Shown in pieces: positions 49,566 to 58,415 of a DNA stretch of 64,000 bases. The stretch is from the NCBI RefSeq assembly GCF_011742875.1, contig NZ_JAAQTL010000001.1:186001-250000 (forward strand), written 5' to 3'. The DNA comes from Luteibacter yeojuensis. Its GTDB lineage: Bacteria; Pseudomonadota; Gammaproteobacteria; Xanthomonadales; Rhodanobacteraceae. A model generated the notes under the pieces. The model did no database searches. It saw only the letters and a program-made list of their open reading frames with translations, and was not told the DNA's origin. Within the stretch, counting starts at the first letter, position 1; each line of letters begins with the position of its first letter. The translations under genes and the position numbers were made by a program.

Positions 49566-49907
49566 TTACTTCGGATTCGCGGGATTCGTATTGTTCCCGG
49601 CCGGCGTGTTCAGCACCGTGTGGATCACGTGGCTGCGCTCGAAGTAGACGATGTAACCGGGGTACATCCAGCGGTTGATCACCGGCTGCTTGCGGCTGCC
49701 GCCGCCGCGGGCGTCGAGCTTGGAGGTGGGCGCGCCGAAGCGGCGCTCCACTTCGGCCATGCTCATGCCTTTCTTCGGCAGGTTCATCGACTGCTCCTGC
49801 TTCACGCGTTGCATGAGCAGGGTGTCGCCGGCGCGCGCGGACGGGGCCACGGAGGCCGAGACGACAGCCAGTGCGATGGCGGTGAAAACAGGCTTGAAAG
49901 TATTCAT
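49566..49907 (-). CDS. Secreted BamE/OmlA-like small protein
   Basis: 113 residues from ATG at 49907, with a Sec signal peptide (cleavage near ARAGD). The mature part has MSMAEVERRFGAPTSKLDARGGG, reminiscent of the 'KGMSxxxVxxxxGxP' hairpin of SmpA/OmlA/BamE-fold proteins, then INRWMYPGYIVYFERSHVIHTVL. There is no lipobox cysteine, so it is likely soluble in the periplasm. Function is unknown. It is separated from aguA by a REP element and is divergent from the ABC-F gene. Confidence 0.75.
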   Translation of the reverse strand: MNTFKPVFTAIALAVVSASVAPSARAGDTLLMQRVKQEQSMNLPKKGMSMAEVERRFGAPTSKLDARGGGSRKQPVINRWMYPGYIVYFERSHVIHTVLNTPAGNNTNPANPK

Positions 49908-50082
49908 GACGGCTCCGTCGCGCTCCCCATGCGGCGCAGGACGCCGTTGTAACAGATCGCCCCGGGGCACGCCATGGGCGGCGCGTGGCGGATCGCGCGG
50001 CTGTGTGCTGCGTCGCGTTTCGGGGGACGGCAAGGCCGTAGACCGCTATCATGCGCAGTCGTCTTTCGCCCGCGTGCCCGCC

Positions 50083-51972
50083 ATGATCTCGTTCCGCAAT
50101 CTCGCCCTGCGCCGGGGCAGCCGCACCCTCCTGTCGCGGATGGACCTCACCATCCAGACCGGCTGGAGCCTCGGCGTCATCGGCCGCAACGGTTGCGGCA
50201 AGTCCACGCTGTTCGCCGCCCTGAAGGGCGAGCTGGAGCCGGAGGTGGGCGACCTCGACATGCCGTCGAAGGTGCGCCAGGCCTCGGTCGCGCAGGAAAC
50301 TCCCGCCTTGCCCGATCCGGCGATCGACTATGTCCTCGGCGGCGACGTCGAGGTGGCCGCCGCGCTGAAGGCCGAGGCGGATGCGCTGGAAGCGGGCGAC
50401 CTGGAAGCCGTGGCCGCCGCGCACCTGCGTATCGAGGAAGTCAGCGGATACGACGCCCGTGCCCGGGCGGGGCGGCTCATGCATGGGCTCGGCTTCGCGC
50501 CGGAGACGCACGAGCAGCCGGTGGCGTCGTTCTCGGGCGGCTGGCGCGTGCGCCTCAACCTGGCCCGTGCGCTGATGGCACCGTCGGACCTGCTGCTCCT
50601 CGACGAGCCCACCAATCACCTCGACCTCGATGCCGTGCTCTGGCTGGAAGAATGGCTGCGCCGTTACCAGGGGACGCTGCTGATCATCTCGCACGACCGC
50701 GAATTCCTCGATGGCGTGATCTCGCACACGCTGCACCTGCACGACGGTACGGCGAAGCTCTATACCGGCAACTACACCGCCTTCGAGCGGCAACGCGCCG
50801 AGCACCTGCGCCAGCAGCAGATCGCGCACGAGCGCGAGCAGACCGAGCGTGCGCACCTGCAATCCTTCATCGACCGCTTCAAGGCGAAGGCCAGCAAGGC
50901 CAAGCAGGCGCAGTCGCGTATGAAGCGCCTGGAAAAGATGGCCGGCACCGAAGCCGTGCGCGCCGAGCGGTCCTTCAGCTTTTCGTTCCCCGCCCCGGAG
51001 CGTCTGCCCACATCGATGCTCCAGCTCGATCATGTCGACGCGGGTTACGGCGATCACGTCGTCCTGCGCGACGTCGCCTTCGGCCTCGAGGCGGGCGACC
51101 GCATCGGCCTGCTCGGCCCCAACGGCGCCGGCAAATCCACGATGGTGAAATCCCTCGTCGGTGAACTCGCGCCCCTGCGCGGCGAGCGCGGGTTCCACAA
51201 GGACACGCGCATCGGCTACTTCGCCCAGCACACGGTCGAAAGCCTGCGCGAGGGTGCCAGTCCGTTCGACCACCTGCAGGAAAAGGCGCCGAATACCGGC
51301 GCGCAGGTGTTGCGCGATTACCTCGGCACCTGGAATTTTCCCGCCGAGCGGGCTTTCGAGCCGGTCGACGCGTTCTCGGGCGGCGAGCGCGCGCGCCTTG
51401 CGCTGGCGCTGATCGCCTGGGACAAGCCCAACCTCCTGCTGCTCGACGAACCGACCAACCATCTGGACCTGGATATGCGCGAGGCACTGGCCGACGCTCT
51501 CGCGGCGTTCGACGGTGCGTTGGTGCTCGTCTCGCACGATCGCCACCTCCTCGGCATGGTCTGCGACGAGTTCTGGCGTGTGGCCGATGGCAAGGTGGAA
51601 CCGTTCGATGGCGACCTCGACGATTACGCGAAGTGGCTGCGCAGCCGCGCCACGACGCGCAAGACGGCGGCGGTAGCCTCCGCGCCGGCCGATGCGCCGG
51701 TGCAGGAATCCGCGAAGGAGCGCCGCCGGTCGAGCGCCGGGGAGCGGGAGAAGGAAAAGCCGCTGCGCGCCCGGGTGAAGAAGATCGAATCGCTCATCGA
51801 AAACATGGACAAGGAACTCGTGGCGATCGAGGGCAAACTCGCCGATCCCGCGGTTTACGACGGCCCGACGGCGGAACTCATGAAGCTCGGCCAGCGCCAG
51901 GCGGAACTGCGCGGCGAGAAGGAAAACCTCGAGCTGGAATGGCTTGGGATTCTTGAGCAGATCGAGGCCTGA
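50083..51972 (+). CDS. ABC-F family ATPase (YheS/Uup-like)
   Basis: A cytoplasmic ATPase with two ABC domains and no membrane domain. ABC-F proteins act on ribosomes. 629 residues. Walker A motifs are GRNGCGKST and GPNGAGKST; ABC signatures are FSGGWRVRLNLARAL and FSGGERARLALAL; both Walker B motifs read LLLLDEPTNHLDL. The inter-domain linker (about 230-320) is charged and helical, and a C-terminal coiled coil (about 555-629, KIESLIENMDKELVAIEGKL) is present. This layout fits YheS. Its stop is 2 bp before the next gene's GTG. Confidence 0.92.
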   Translation: MISFRNLALRRGSRTLLSRMDLTIQTGWSLGVIGRNGCGKSTLFAALKGELEPEVGDLDMPSKVRQASVAQETPALPDPAIDYVLGGDVEVAAALKAEADALEAGDLEAVAAAHLRIEEVSGYDARARAGRLMHGLGFAPETHEQPVASFSGGWRVRLNLARALMAPSDLLLLDEPTNHLDLDAVLWLEEWLRRYQGTLLIISHDREFLDGVISHTLHLHDGTAKLYTGNYTAFERQRAEHLRQQQIAHEREQTERAHLQSFIDRFKAKASKAKQAQSRMKRLEKMAGTEAVRAERSFSFSFPAPERLPTSMLQLDHVDAGYGDHVVLRDVAFGLEAGDRIGLLGPNGAGKSTMVKSLVGELAPLRGERGFHKDTRIGYFAQHTVESLREGASPFDHLQEKAPNTGAQVLRDYLGTWNFPAERAFEPVDAFSGGERARLALALIAWDKPNLLLLDEPTNHLDLDMREALADALAAFDGALVLVSHDRHLLGMVCDEFWRVADGKVEPFDGDLDDYAKWLRSRATTRKTAAVASAPADAPVQESAKERRRSSAGEREKEKPLRARVKKIESLIENMDKELVAIEGKLADPAVYDGPTAELMKLGQRQAELRGEKENLELEWLGILEQIEA

Positions 51973-51974
51973 GC

Positions 51975-52931
51975 GTGGGCACGCTCCTTCATGTGCTGCT
52001 GCCGGGTCGCGAAAAGCTGGCCGGCGTCCCAGGGTTTTCCGAATGGCTCGCACGCGGCAGCACGGTCCCTGCGTCCAGGCCGGGTTACCTCCTGGCGCTC
52101 GCCGAGCACTTTCGCTGGCCGCACGGCCCGTTGCCCGCCGCCGCGCTGATTCGCCAGTCCGTGGCGGGGGACGCCGGCGACGCGCTCTGGCTTTCGGTGG
52201 ACCCGGCATGGGTGCAGCCCGAACTCAACGGCGCGCGCCTGCTCGCCTGTGGGAACCTCGGGCTGAGCGTGGACGACGCGCAGGGTCTCGTGGCCGCGCT
52301 GGCCGGCACGTTCGAGGCGGAAAGCATGGAACTCCGCGTCGGCGACGCGCAGCACTGGCAGTTGCGTCTGCCGCCCTATGTCGAGCTTCCGCCGTTTCCC
52401 GAGCCCGAGGAAGCCCTCGGCGCCGACCTTTTCGAGCAACTGCCGAAGGGTGGCGAAGGACGCCGCTGGCGCGCGCTGATCAACGAGGCGCAGGTGGTGC
52501 TGCACAACCATCCGGTAAACCGCAAGCGCGCCGCAGAGGGGCTGCCGCCGGTGAACAGCGTGTGGTTGTGGGGGCCGGGCACGCTGCCCGATTGGGTCGA
52601 AAGCGGGCTGACCCGCATCTATAGCGACGATCTGCTCGCGTGGGCCCTGGCTCACCGCGCCAACGTCGATATCCAGCCGCGTAGCGCCTTTGTGGGAGCC
52701 GCTTCAGCGGCGATGGGTGCTCGAGGCAACCTGGCCATCGCCGCTGAAGCGGCTCCCACATTTGGGCTGCTAGACCTTCAGGACGTTCAGCCATCGGTCT
52801 TCGCGCGCGAATGGTGGCCCGCCATCGAAGCCCGGCTGCTCGCGGGCACCGAGGTGCGCCTCGCTTTTGCCGACGGCACGCGCACGGTCCTGCGCAAGCG
52901 GCATCGCCTGCGCTTCTGGCGCAAGGCATGA
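51975..52931 (+). CDS. Phosphoglycerate mutase-like protein with in-frame REP insertion
   Basis: 318 residues from a GTG start. The sequence (QVVLHNHPVNRKRAAEGLPPVNSVWLWGPG, identified by NHPVN and VNSVWLWGPG) resembles proteins annotated as phosphoglycerate mutase or RegA-like in Xanthomonadales, where they also sit directly upstream of recJ; true mutase activity is doubtful. Residues about 239-262 (VGAASAAMGARGNLAIAAEA) are encoded by a REP palindrome at 52691-52760 and are not expected in relatives. The gene nevertheless stays open and overlaps recJ by 4 bp (ATGA). Confidence 0.72.
   Translation: MGTLLHVLLPGREKLAGVPGFSEWLARGSTVPASRPGYLLALAEHFRWPHGPLPAAALIRQSVAGDAGDALWLSVDPAWVQPELNGARLLACGNLGLSVDDAQGLVAALAGTFEAESMELRVGDAQHWQLRLPPYVELPPFPEPEEALGADLFEQLPKGGEGRRWRALINEAQVVLHNHPVNRKRAAEGLPPVNSVWLWGPGTLPDWVESGLTRIYSDDLLAWALAHRANVDIQPRSAFVGAASAAMGARGNLAIAAEAAPTFGLLDLQDVQPSVFAREWWPAIEARLLAGTEVRLAFADGTRTVLRKRHRLRFWRKA
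52691..52760. repeat. REP-type palindrome pair inside a coding sequence
   Basis: TGTGGGAGCCGCTTCAGCGG and its exact complement enclose a shortened centre, for 70 bp in all. Unlike every other copy in the window it lies within a gene (51975-52931) and keeps the reading frame open. Confidence 0.9.
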
Positions 52932-54637
52932 GCAAGGTCTGGCGCCAGCGCGTCGTCGGCGTCGCGCCGAGCGGCTGGCCCGCCCACGTGCATCCGGTGA
53001 TCCAGCGCGTGTACGCCGCGCGCGGCGTCTATACGCCGGACGGCGCGGAGCATCGCCTGGCCCGCATGCTGGCGCCCGCGTTGCTCGGTGGCATGGATCG
53101 CGCCGTGGCCCTGCTGATGCGCGCGATCCTGGACGACCGCCGCATCGTGATCGCCGGCGACTACGACTGCGACGGCGCCACGGGCACAGCGGTGGCCGAG
53201 CGCGGCCTGCGTCTGCTCGGCGCACGCCAGGTCAGCCATGTGGTACCGAACCGCTTCGTCCACGGCTACGGCCTCAGCGAGGCCCTGGTGGCTTCGCTCG
53301 ATCCGGCGCCGGACCTCATCGTCACCGTCGACAACGGCGTGGCGAGCGTCGCCGGCGTCGCGGCCGCGAAGGCACGCGGCATCGGCGTGCTCGTCACCGA
53401 CCACCATCTGCCTGGCGACGTCCTGCCCGATGCGGACGCGATCGTGAACCCCAATCTCGCCGGCGACGGGTTCCCGAGCAAGGCGCTGGCCGGTGTGGGC
53501 GTGATGTTCTACCTGCTGCTGGGCCTGCGCGCGGCCATGCGCGATGCGGGACATTTCCCGGATGGCGAACCCGACCTGGGGTCGCTGCTCGATCTGGTCG
53601 CCCTCGGCACGGTCGCCGACCTCGTGCCGCTGGACTTCAACAACCGCGTGCTGGTCGAAGCCGGCCTGAAGCGCATGCGCGCGGGAAAGGCTTGCGCGGG
53701 CATCGCTGCGCTCGTCGAAGCGAGCGGCCGTTCGCTGTCCACCGTCGGCGCCACGGACCTCGCCTTCGCCATCGGTCCGCGCCTCAACGCGGCAGGCCGG
53801 CTGGAGGACATGTCCCTCGGCGTCGCCTGCCTGCTCACCGACGATGCCGGTCTCGCGCGGCGTTACGCCGAGCAGCTTTCCGCCATCAACCACGAACGCC
53901 GCGAGATGCAGGCGGGCATGGTGGAGGAGGCCGAGGCGATGGTCGCGCGTGCGGCTCACGTCGACGCGGTGGGCGTGGCGTTGTTCGATCCAGGCTGGCA
54001 CGCGGGCATCGTCGGGCTGGTCGCATCGAAGCTGAAGGAGAAGCTGCATCGTCCGGTGCTGGCGTTCGCCCCCGCGGGCGACGAGACCGACGAACTGCGT
54101 GGCTCCGCGCGCTCGATTCCCGGCTTCCATATTCGCGACGCGCTCGCCACGATCGATGCGCGACATCCCGGTCTCATCCTGCGTTTCGGCGGCCATGCGA
54201 TGGCCGCAGGCCTGAGCTTGCGGGCTGCCGACTTCGAACGTTTCGCGATTGCCTTCGACGAGGCGGCGCGAAGGCAACTCGACGACGACCGCCTGCAGGC
54301 GGTCGTCCAGACCGACGGTGAACTCGACTACCGCGACCACACGCTCGACCTGGCGAGGCAGCTTCGCTTCGCGGGACCATGGGGGCAGGGCTTTCCGCCG
54401 CCGGTCTTCGAGGCGCGCTTCGAATGCGCGTCCTGGAAACCCATGGGCAGTCGCCACCTGCGCCTGCAACTGCGTCATGCGCAGGGCGGCGCGCCCCTGG
54501 ATGCGGTGATGTTCAACGCCTTCGACGGCACACCGCCGCCATCGCGCATGCGCGTCGCCTACGAGCTTTCGGTTAACGACTGGCAGGGCAGGGAGAGCCT
54601 CCGCCTCCTGCTGGTCCATATGGAAGCCGTCTCCTGA
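52928..54637 (+). CDS. recJ: Single-stranded-DNA-specific exonuclease RecJ
   Basis: 5'-3' ssDNA exonuclease of the RecF pathway, mismatch repair and base excision repair. 569 residues from ATG at 52928, overlapping the previous stop. DHH-family metal motifs are clear: IVIAGDYDCDGATGTA, VTVDNGVASV, VTDHHLPGD, LDLVALGTVAD. The DHHA1 part has WHAGIVGLVASKLKEK and RFGGHAMAAGLSL, and an OB-fold C-terminus ends the protein. Length is typical. Confidence 0.96.
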   Translation: MSKVWRQRVVGVAPSGWPAHVHPVIQRVYAARGVYTPDGAEHRLARMLAPALLGGMDRAVALLMRAILDDRRIVIAGDYDCDGATGTAVAERGLRLLGARQVSHVVPNRFVHGYGLSEALVASLDPAPDLIVTVDNGVASVAGVAAAKARGIGVLVTDHHLPGDVLPDADAIVNPNLAGDGFPSKALAGVGVMFYLLLGLRAAMRDAGHFPDGEPDLGSLLDLVALGTVADLVPLDFNNRVLVEAGLKRMRAGKACAGIAALVEASGRSLSTVGATDLAFAIGPRLNAAGRLEDMSLGVACLLTDDAGLARRYAEQLSAINHERREMQAGMVEEAEAMVARAAHVDAVGVALFDPGWHAGIVGLVASKLKEKLHRPVLAFAPAGDETDELRGSARSIPGFHIRDALATIDARHPGLILRFGGHAMAAGLSLRAADFERFAIAFDEAARRQLDDDRLQAVVQTDGELDYRDHTLDLARQLRFAGPWGQGFPPPVFEARFECASWKPMGSRHLRLQLRHAQGGAPLDAVMFNAFDGTPPPSRMRVAYELSVNDWQGRESLRLLLVHMEAVS

Positions 54638-54759
54638 ACGCGTTCAAGCCAGGGCACGTCGCTGTCTTGAGGTGCCGACGGATCGGCGGCGACGAGGAGT
54701 TTGACGTCGTCGCGACGCCACAGGCGTAGGCTTGACGGGCGTTCAATGGAGGCCCGGCC

Positions 54760-55215
54760 ATGAAAACCGTCGTCCTTGCCCTGATCCTGGGCCTGCCTGT
54801 CACCCCGCAGGCCACGCCGCCTCCCGGCGTTCACCGCGAAGCCGCGCCCGCCCGGGAGCCCATGAAACGCTTCTCGTGGCGCGACGAGGCGGCGGGCTAC
54901 ACCTTCGTGGCACCGCCGCGCTGGGCGGGCAAGGTTCGCGCCGAACCATTGAAATCCGAGGAGCTCGCGACATCCGGCGCGACCGGTGGCGTGCGATTCC
55001 TGGAAGGGTCGAAGACCCTGCTCGTGTTGTTGTCGACGGACGAGACGCGGCTGCAGGCGCTCACGCGTACGGGCGCATCGGAACTGTCGCGGAAGGGTGA
55101 TCACGTCGTGGCGGTGAAGATGGCGTCCGACGTGGGCGAACTTGCCTTGACCAACGAAGAACTGGCGTCCGCCATTCAATGGGATGATGGAGCGAAGGGC
55201 ACCGCCGAGCGTTGA
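54760..55215 (+). CDS. Secreted protein of unknown function
   Basis: 151 residues. A signal peptide (MKTVVLALILGLPVTPQA) is followed by a Pro/Ala-rich linker (TPPPGVHREAAPAREP) and a compact domain with FSWRDEAAGYTFVAPPRWAGKV, reminiscent of the lipoprotein/secreted family with a 'GYTFxxPxxW' strand. No family is firmly recognised. It is 161 bp upstream of, and in the same direction as, the large toxin-like gene, so a functional partnership is possible but not shown. Confidence 0.7.
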   Translation: MKTVVLALILGLPVTPQATPPPGVHREAAPAREPMKRFSWRDEAAGYTFVAPPRWAGKVRAEPLKSEELATSGATGGVRFLEGSKTLLVLLSTDETRLQALTRTGASELSRKGDHVVAVKMASDVGELALTNEELASAIQWDDGAKGTAER

Positions 55216-55376
55216 CGCCGGGCCTGTGTCGATGGTGACCTGACACGTCGCGTCGGGCGCGGCGCACGTCGCCATGTGTCGAGCGCGGGGCATATTTGGT
55301 CTCGTGGCGACAGCGTGCCCGCAGGGAGGCGAGCTACCGTGACGGCTTCTTCGCCGAACGGACAACGGGACGATAT

Positions 55377-58313
55377 ATGCACGACTTGCCTTCCATGGTG
55401 CGACGCGGGCTCGCGGCAGCTTTGTTTGCGACTGCGCCTTCACTGCCCGTCGGCGCGACGACGCAGACGAGCATGCTCGCGCAGGATGACCACAACACGC
55501 AGGTCAATGCGGTAAAGCCGGTGACGACATCCGGCAGCGACCCGGTTCCCGTCGAACCTGCGTCGTCATTCGACACACCCGCGATGCTGACGTCCCCCGC
55601 TTTCGCGCCCCTGTTCGTCACGCCGGAAGAAGCCCAGGCTTATTGGGATATGCTCGTTCGGAGCTACGGATGGTCGCCCCCCGATCCGAGAAGCGTGGCG
55701 GGGTCATTCATCAAGGAGCGGCTTGGCATCGATGGCGACGAGTACGTCGTCGCTCACTTCGCGACGACGCAGAAACGCATGGAGGGCAGTGCGGACAAGG
55801 TCATCGTGCTTACCGATGCGCTCATGAACGCGTTTCCCGAGCACTCGAGGCACACCTTTTTCGGCGCGTTCTCGGACGCCGTGGATGGCTTGAACACGGG
55901 CGGCGCGAAGAGTCCCACGGCGCTCGGGTTCCTCGGAAGCCTCTTCACCTGCGCGAATGCCGGAGAGTGCTTCTCGAGGACCGGCAGGTTCCTCTGGAGC
56001 AGGACGGGGCCGGGGTATATCTACAACACCTTCGTTGGCGAGGGGAACGTCGTCGATACCTTACGCGAGGATGCGCGCCCTCTCGACCTGGCCTTCGGCA
56101 TCTATCCGAAATCCTCCACGTTCCTCCCGGAACACTGCAGCACTTTGTTGCTGTCGCAGGTCCTGGCCAAGTTCAAGGAAGAGGGGCCTTTTTCCGAACT
56201 CCCCTATATCCGGCGTCTGCAAGCGGAATTCGACAGGTACTGGGAAACGGCGAAGACCGAATGGCCACTCCTGGCCCGATATCAGTTCGTCCATGAGGCG
56301 CGGCGTGCGCTGGCCCGCGGCGTGCTCACGCAGAAACAGTACGAACTGGTCATGAAAGGTGGTGCGCCGCAGGTGCCATTGCATGGGCCGATTGCATTAT
56401 CGCAATTGCGGAATACTCCCGCAGATATCTCCGTTGACGTCAGGCGCCTCGACGTCAACGGTTATGCAGCCAGCGACATACTCCGTTTTGTCGCGAAGGA
56501 TTTCAGCGAGGTAGTGTACATCCCCGGCGCCCGGTCGCCCTTCGTCGCCTTCCGCAACGGACGCGTCCTTCGCGCGTGGGTAGTCCGGCAGGCGAGGAGC
56601 CGCGGAACGCTGGACGATCTGCTGTCGCATTTCTCGATCTACAACCTCCAGGACGGCACGTTCCGGACGGGCGTTGCGCAGGGATTGGCCCATCTTGCCG
56701 ATGGGCGCTGGGCTCCCAACGGCCGGACGATCGACGCGAGGAATTTAAGGATCCGCGGCGACGTCTTCGAGGACATGCGGATTCAGGTCGAAGCACGACT
56801 GCGCGACGACGCACGCATGCGGACCAGCACGGCGTGGGACGCGTGGCGTACCACGCTCCAACGGACCGCTGCCGTGCTCGGTCCCGTGGGCTATGTGCCG
56901 CCATTGGCCATCCCCGTGCAGACGGGCAGCGCGCTCTTTGCGCTTGGTACGGGAATCGACGAGGGCATCAACGGAAGGACGACTGGCGAGAGGCGGAATG
57001 CCCTCGAGAATGCCGTCATGACGGTCATTACCAGTGTTGCCGCAGGCGGGGCCCTGGGCGACTTCGCCTCGGATTTGCCGGCGGCGAAGTCATCGCCATG
57101 GACTCTCGTGCCAGAGATCGAGGTCGTTCCTCCTTCCCCCTCCGTGAGTGCGATGTCGTCCGCCTCGGAGGGGGCCGGCCAGCTGACGACCGGCGGTGTG
57201 CCTTTGTCGCCTTCCTTGCGGACGACGCCTCTATCGGAGACGCCGCCCGCACCATCAACACCGACGCCGGTCAAACGGGTGTCCGCGCCAGTGCCACCGG
57301 ATCCGGGTCAGGATTCGGGTCAGGATCCGGCTGAGACGCGGATCGCCCATTCGATGGGATCGATATCGTCCGATCGCCTGTCCTCGGCGGTACCCGGCAT
57401 CCCGTCGCCGCCCGAGTCCAGCACGTCGGCAAGTGAAAGCATGCAAGTGCCGTCGACATCGGGGGGCGCCGGATTCCAGCCGCGCCGCGCCTTCAGTCCA
57501 CAAGGCGTCGGCTTCAGGCAGCCGTTCAACCGGATCGCCGCGGAAAGACAGGCGGGCAGGCTCGGCTACCTTGTCCAGCGCGTGCCGACCGATGCCGCTG
57601 GGTGGGTCCGCAGGACGATCGATCTCAAGAAATCCGAGATCGACGAGGCGCGTTATCGCCTTGAAGATTTCAGGGCTGACTCGCTGACGACGAACCTGGC
57701 GGGGTACCAGCTTTCCTTCGATCATTCGCTCGTGTTTCGGGTGGATTCCCGCAGGCCGCGGGAGTTGTTGCGGGGCGAAGGGTTCGGGCGCTCCTCGGAG
57801 TTCAACGATCTGACGCCGATGCTCATGCAGCCCTCCACCATCGGCAGCGCGTCGCTGCGGGCGAGCAACCTGGTGTTCACCAGCTGGCAGGAAGGCTTTT
57901 CCTGCCTGCCGTGCCGGCCGAACTTCCATCAGTACGCGGTATGGACCGAGCGGCGTCCCGTGGCGACCGCATCCGACAATCACGATCCGCAGCTTTACGA
58001 TTCGATCCTCGACGAGGTTCACTTTCCGGCCAATGTTTCGGCGGAGAACATCTACATCGTCGATTCGTTCGATCCGGCCTATGCGCGGGCACTGGCCGAC
58101 ATCTACCAGTCGCCGTACGTCTCGACGCCCTATGGCGTCCCCCTGGATGCCTTCGAGGAATACATCGCCGGCCGGCTGGATATCCGTGCCGCGAACAGGT
58201 TCACTGAACGGCGCTTGCCCGGTTCCCAGCGGTCGTCGCCATTGCCGTCGAACGGATCCCCCCCCACGCCCGCAACGATTCCGTCTTCCGACACGCCGGC
58301 AACCTTGCCCTAG
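55377..58313 (+). CDS. Putative secreted toxin: DUF6543-like region plus ADP-ribosyltransferase-like C-terminus
   Basis: 978 residues from ATG at 55377, with a Sec-type signal (RRGLAAALFATAPSLPVGA). Residues about 230-560 (FDRYWETAKTEW at about 285, NGYAASDILRF, VVYIPGARSPFVAF, DDLLSHFSIYN) resemble the DUF6543 'dermonecrotic toxin' family. About 575-700 is a Pro/Ser/Thr linker. The C-terminal 280 residues carry an R-S-E ADP-ribosyltransferase pattern: Arg788 in VFRVDSRRP, Ser836 in LVFTSWQEG, Glu880 in LDEVHFPANVSAENIYIV. Cysteines at C-x2-C (SCLPCRP) and elsewhere may form disulfides. No recognised immunity or secretion gene is adjacent. The domain calls are by eye: DUF6543 likely, ART plausible. 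Confidence 0.75.
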   Translation: MHDLPSMVRRGLAAALFATAPSLPVGATTQTSMLAQDDHNTQVNAVKPVTTSGSDPVPVEPASSFDTPAMLTSPAFAPLFVTPEEAQAYWDMLVRSYGWSPPDPRSVAGSFIKERLGIDGDEYVVAHFATTQKRMEGSADKVIVLTDALMNAFPEHSRHTFFGAFSDAVDGLNTGGAKSPTALGFLGSLFTCANAGECFSRTGRFLWSRTGPGYIYNTFVGEGNVVDTLREDARPLDLAFGIYPKSSTFLPEHCSTLLLSQVLAKFKEEGPFSELPYIRRLQAEFDRYWETAKTEWPLLARYQFVHEARRALARGVLTQKQYELVMKGGAPQVPLHGPIALSQLRNTPADISVDVRRLDVNGYAASDILRFVAKDFSEVVYIPGARSPFVAFRNGRVLRAWVVRQARSRGTLDDLLSHFSIYNLQDGTFRTGVAQGLAHLADGRWAPNGRTIDARNLRIRGDVFEDMRIQVEARLRDDARMRTSTAWDAWRTTLQRTAAVLGPVGYVPPLAIPVQTGSALFALGTGIDEGINGRTTGERRNALENAVMTVITSVAAGGALGDFASDLPAAKSSPWTLVPEIEVVPPSPSVSAMSSASEGAGQLTTGGVPLSPSLRTTPLSETPPAPSTPTPVKRVSAPVPPDPGQDSGQDPAETRIAHSMGSISSDRLSSAVPGIPSPPESSTSASESMQVPSTSGGAGFQPRRAFSPQGVGFRQPFNRIAAERQAGRLGYLVQRVPTDAAGWVRRTIDLKKSEIDEARYRLEDFRADSLTTNLAGYQLSFDHSLVFRVDSRRPRELLRGEGFGRSSEFNDLTPMLMQPSTIGSASLRASNLVFTSWQEGFSCLPCRPNFHQYAVWTERRPVATASDNHDPQLYDSILDEVHFPANVSAENIYIVDSFDPAYARALADIYQSPYVSTPYGVPLDAFEEYIAGRLDIRAANRFTERRLPGSQRSSPLPSNGSPPTPATIPSSDTPATLP

Positions 58314-58415
58314 ACGATCATGCGTGAAACATATCGAAGATGACGTCCAGGCTTATCGATCCGACCCAATTCAGGGACTAGCCTTTCCGGCATGGTTCAT
58401 TCCCTGGAGGTTCTT

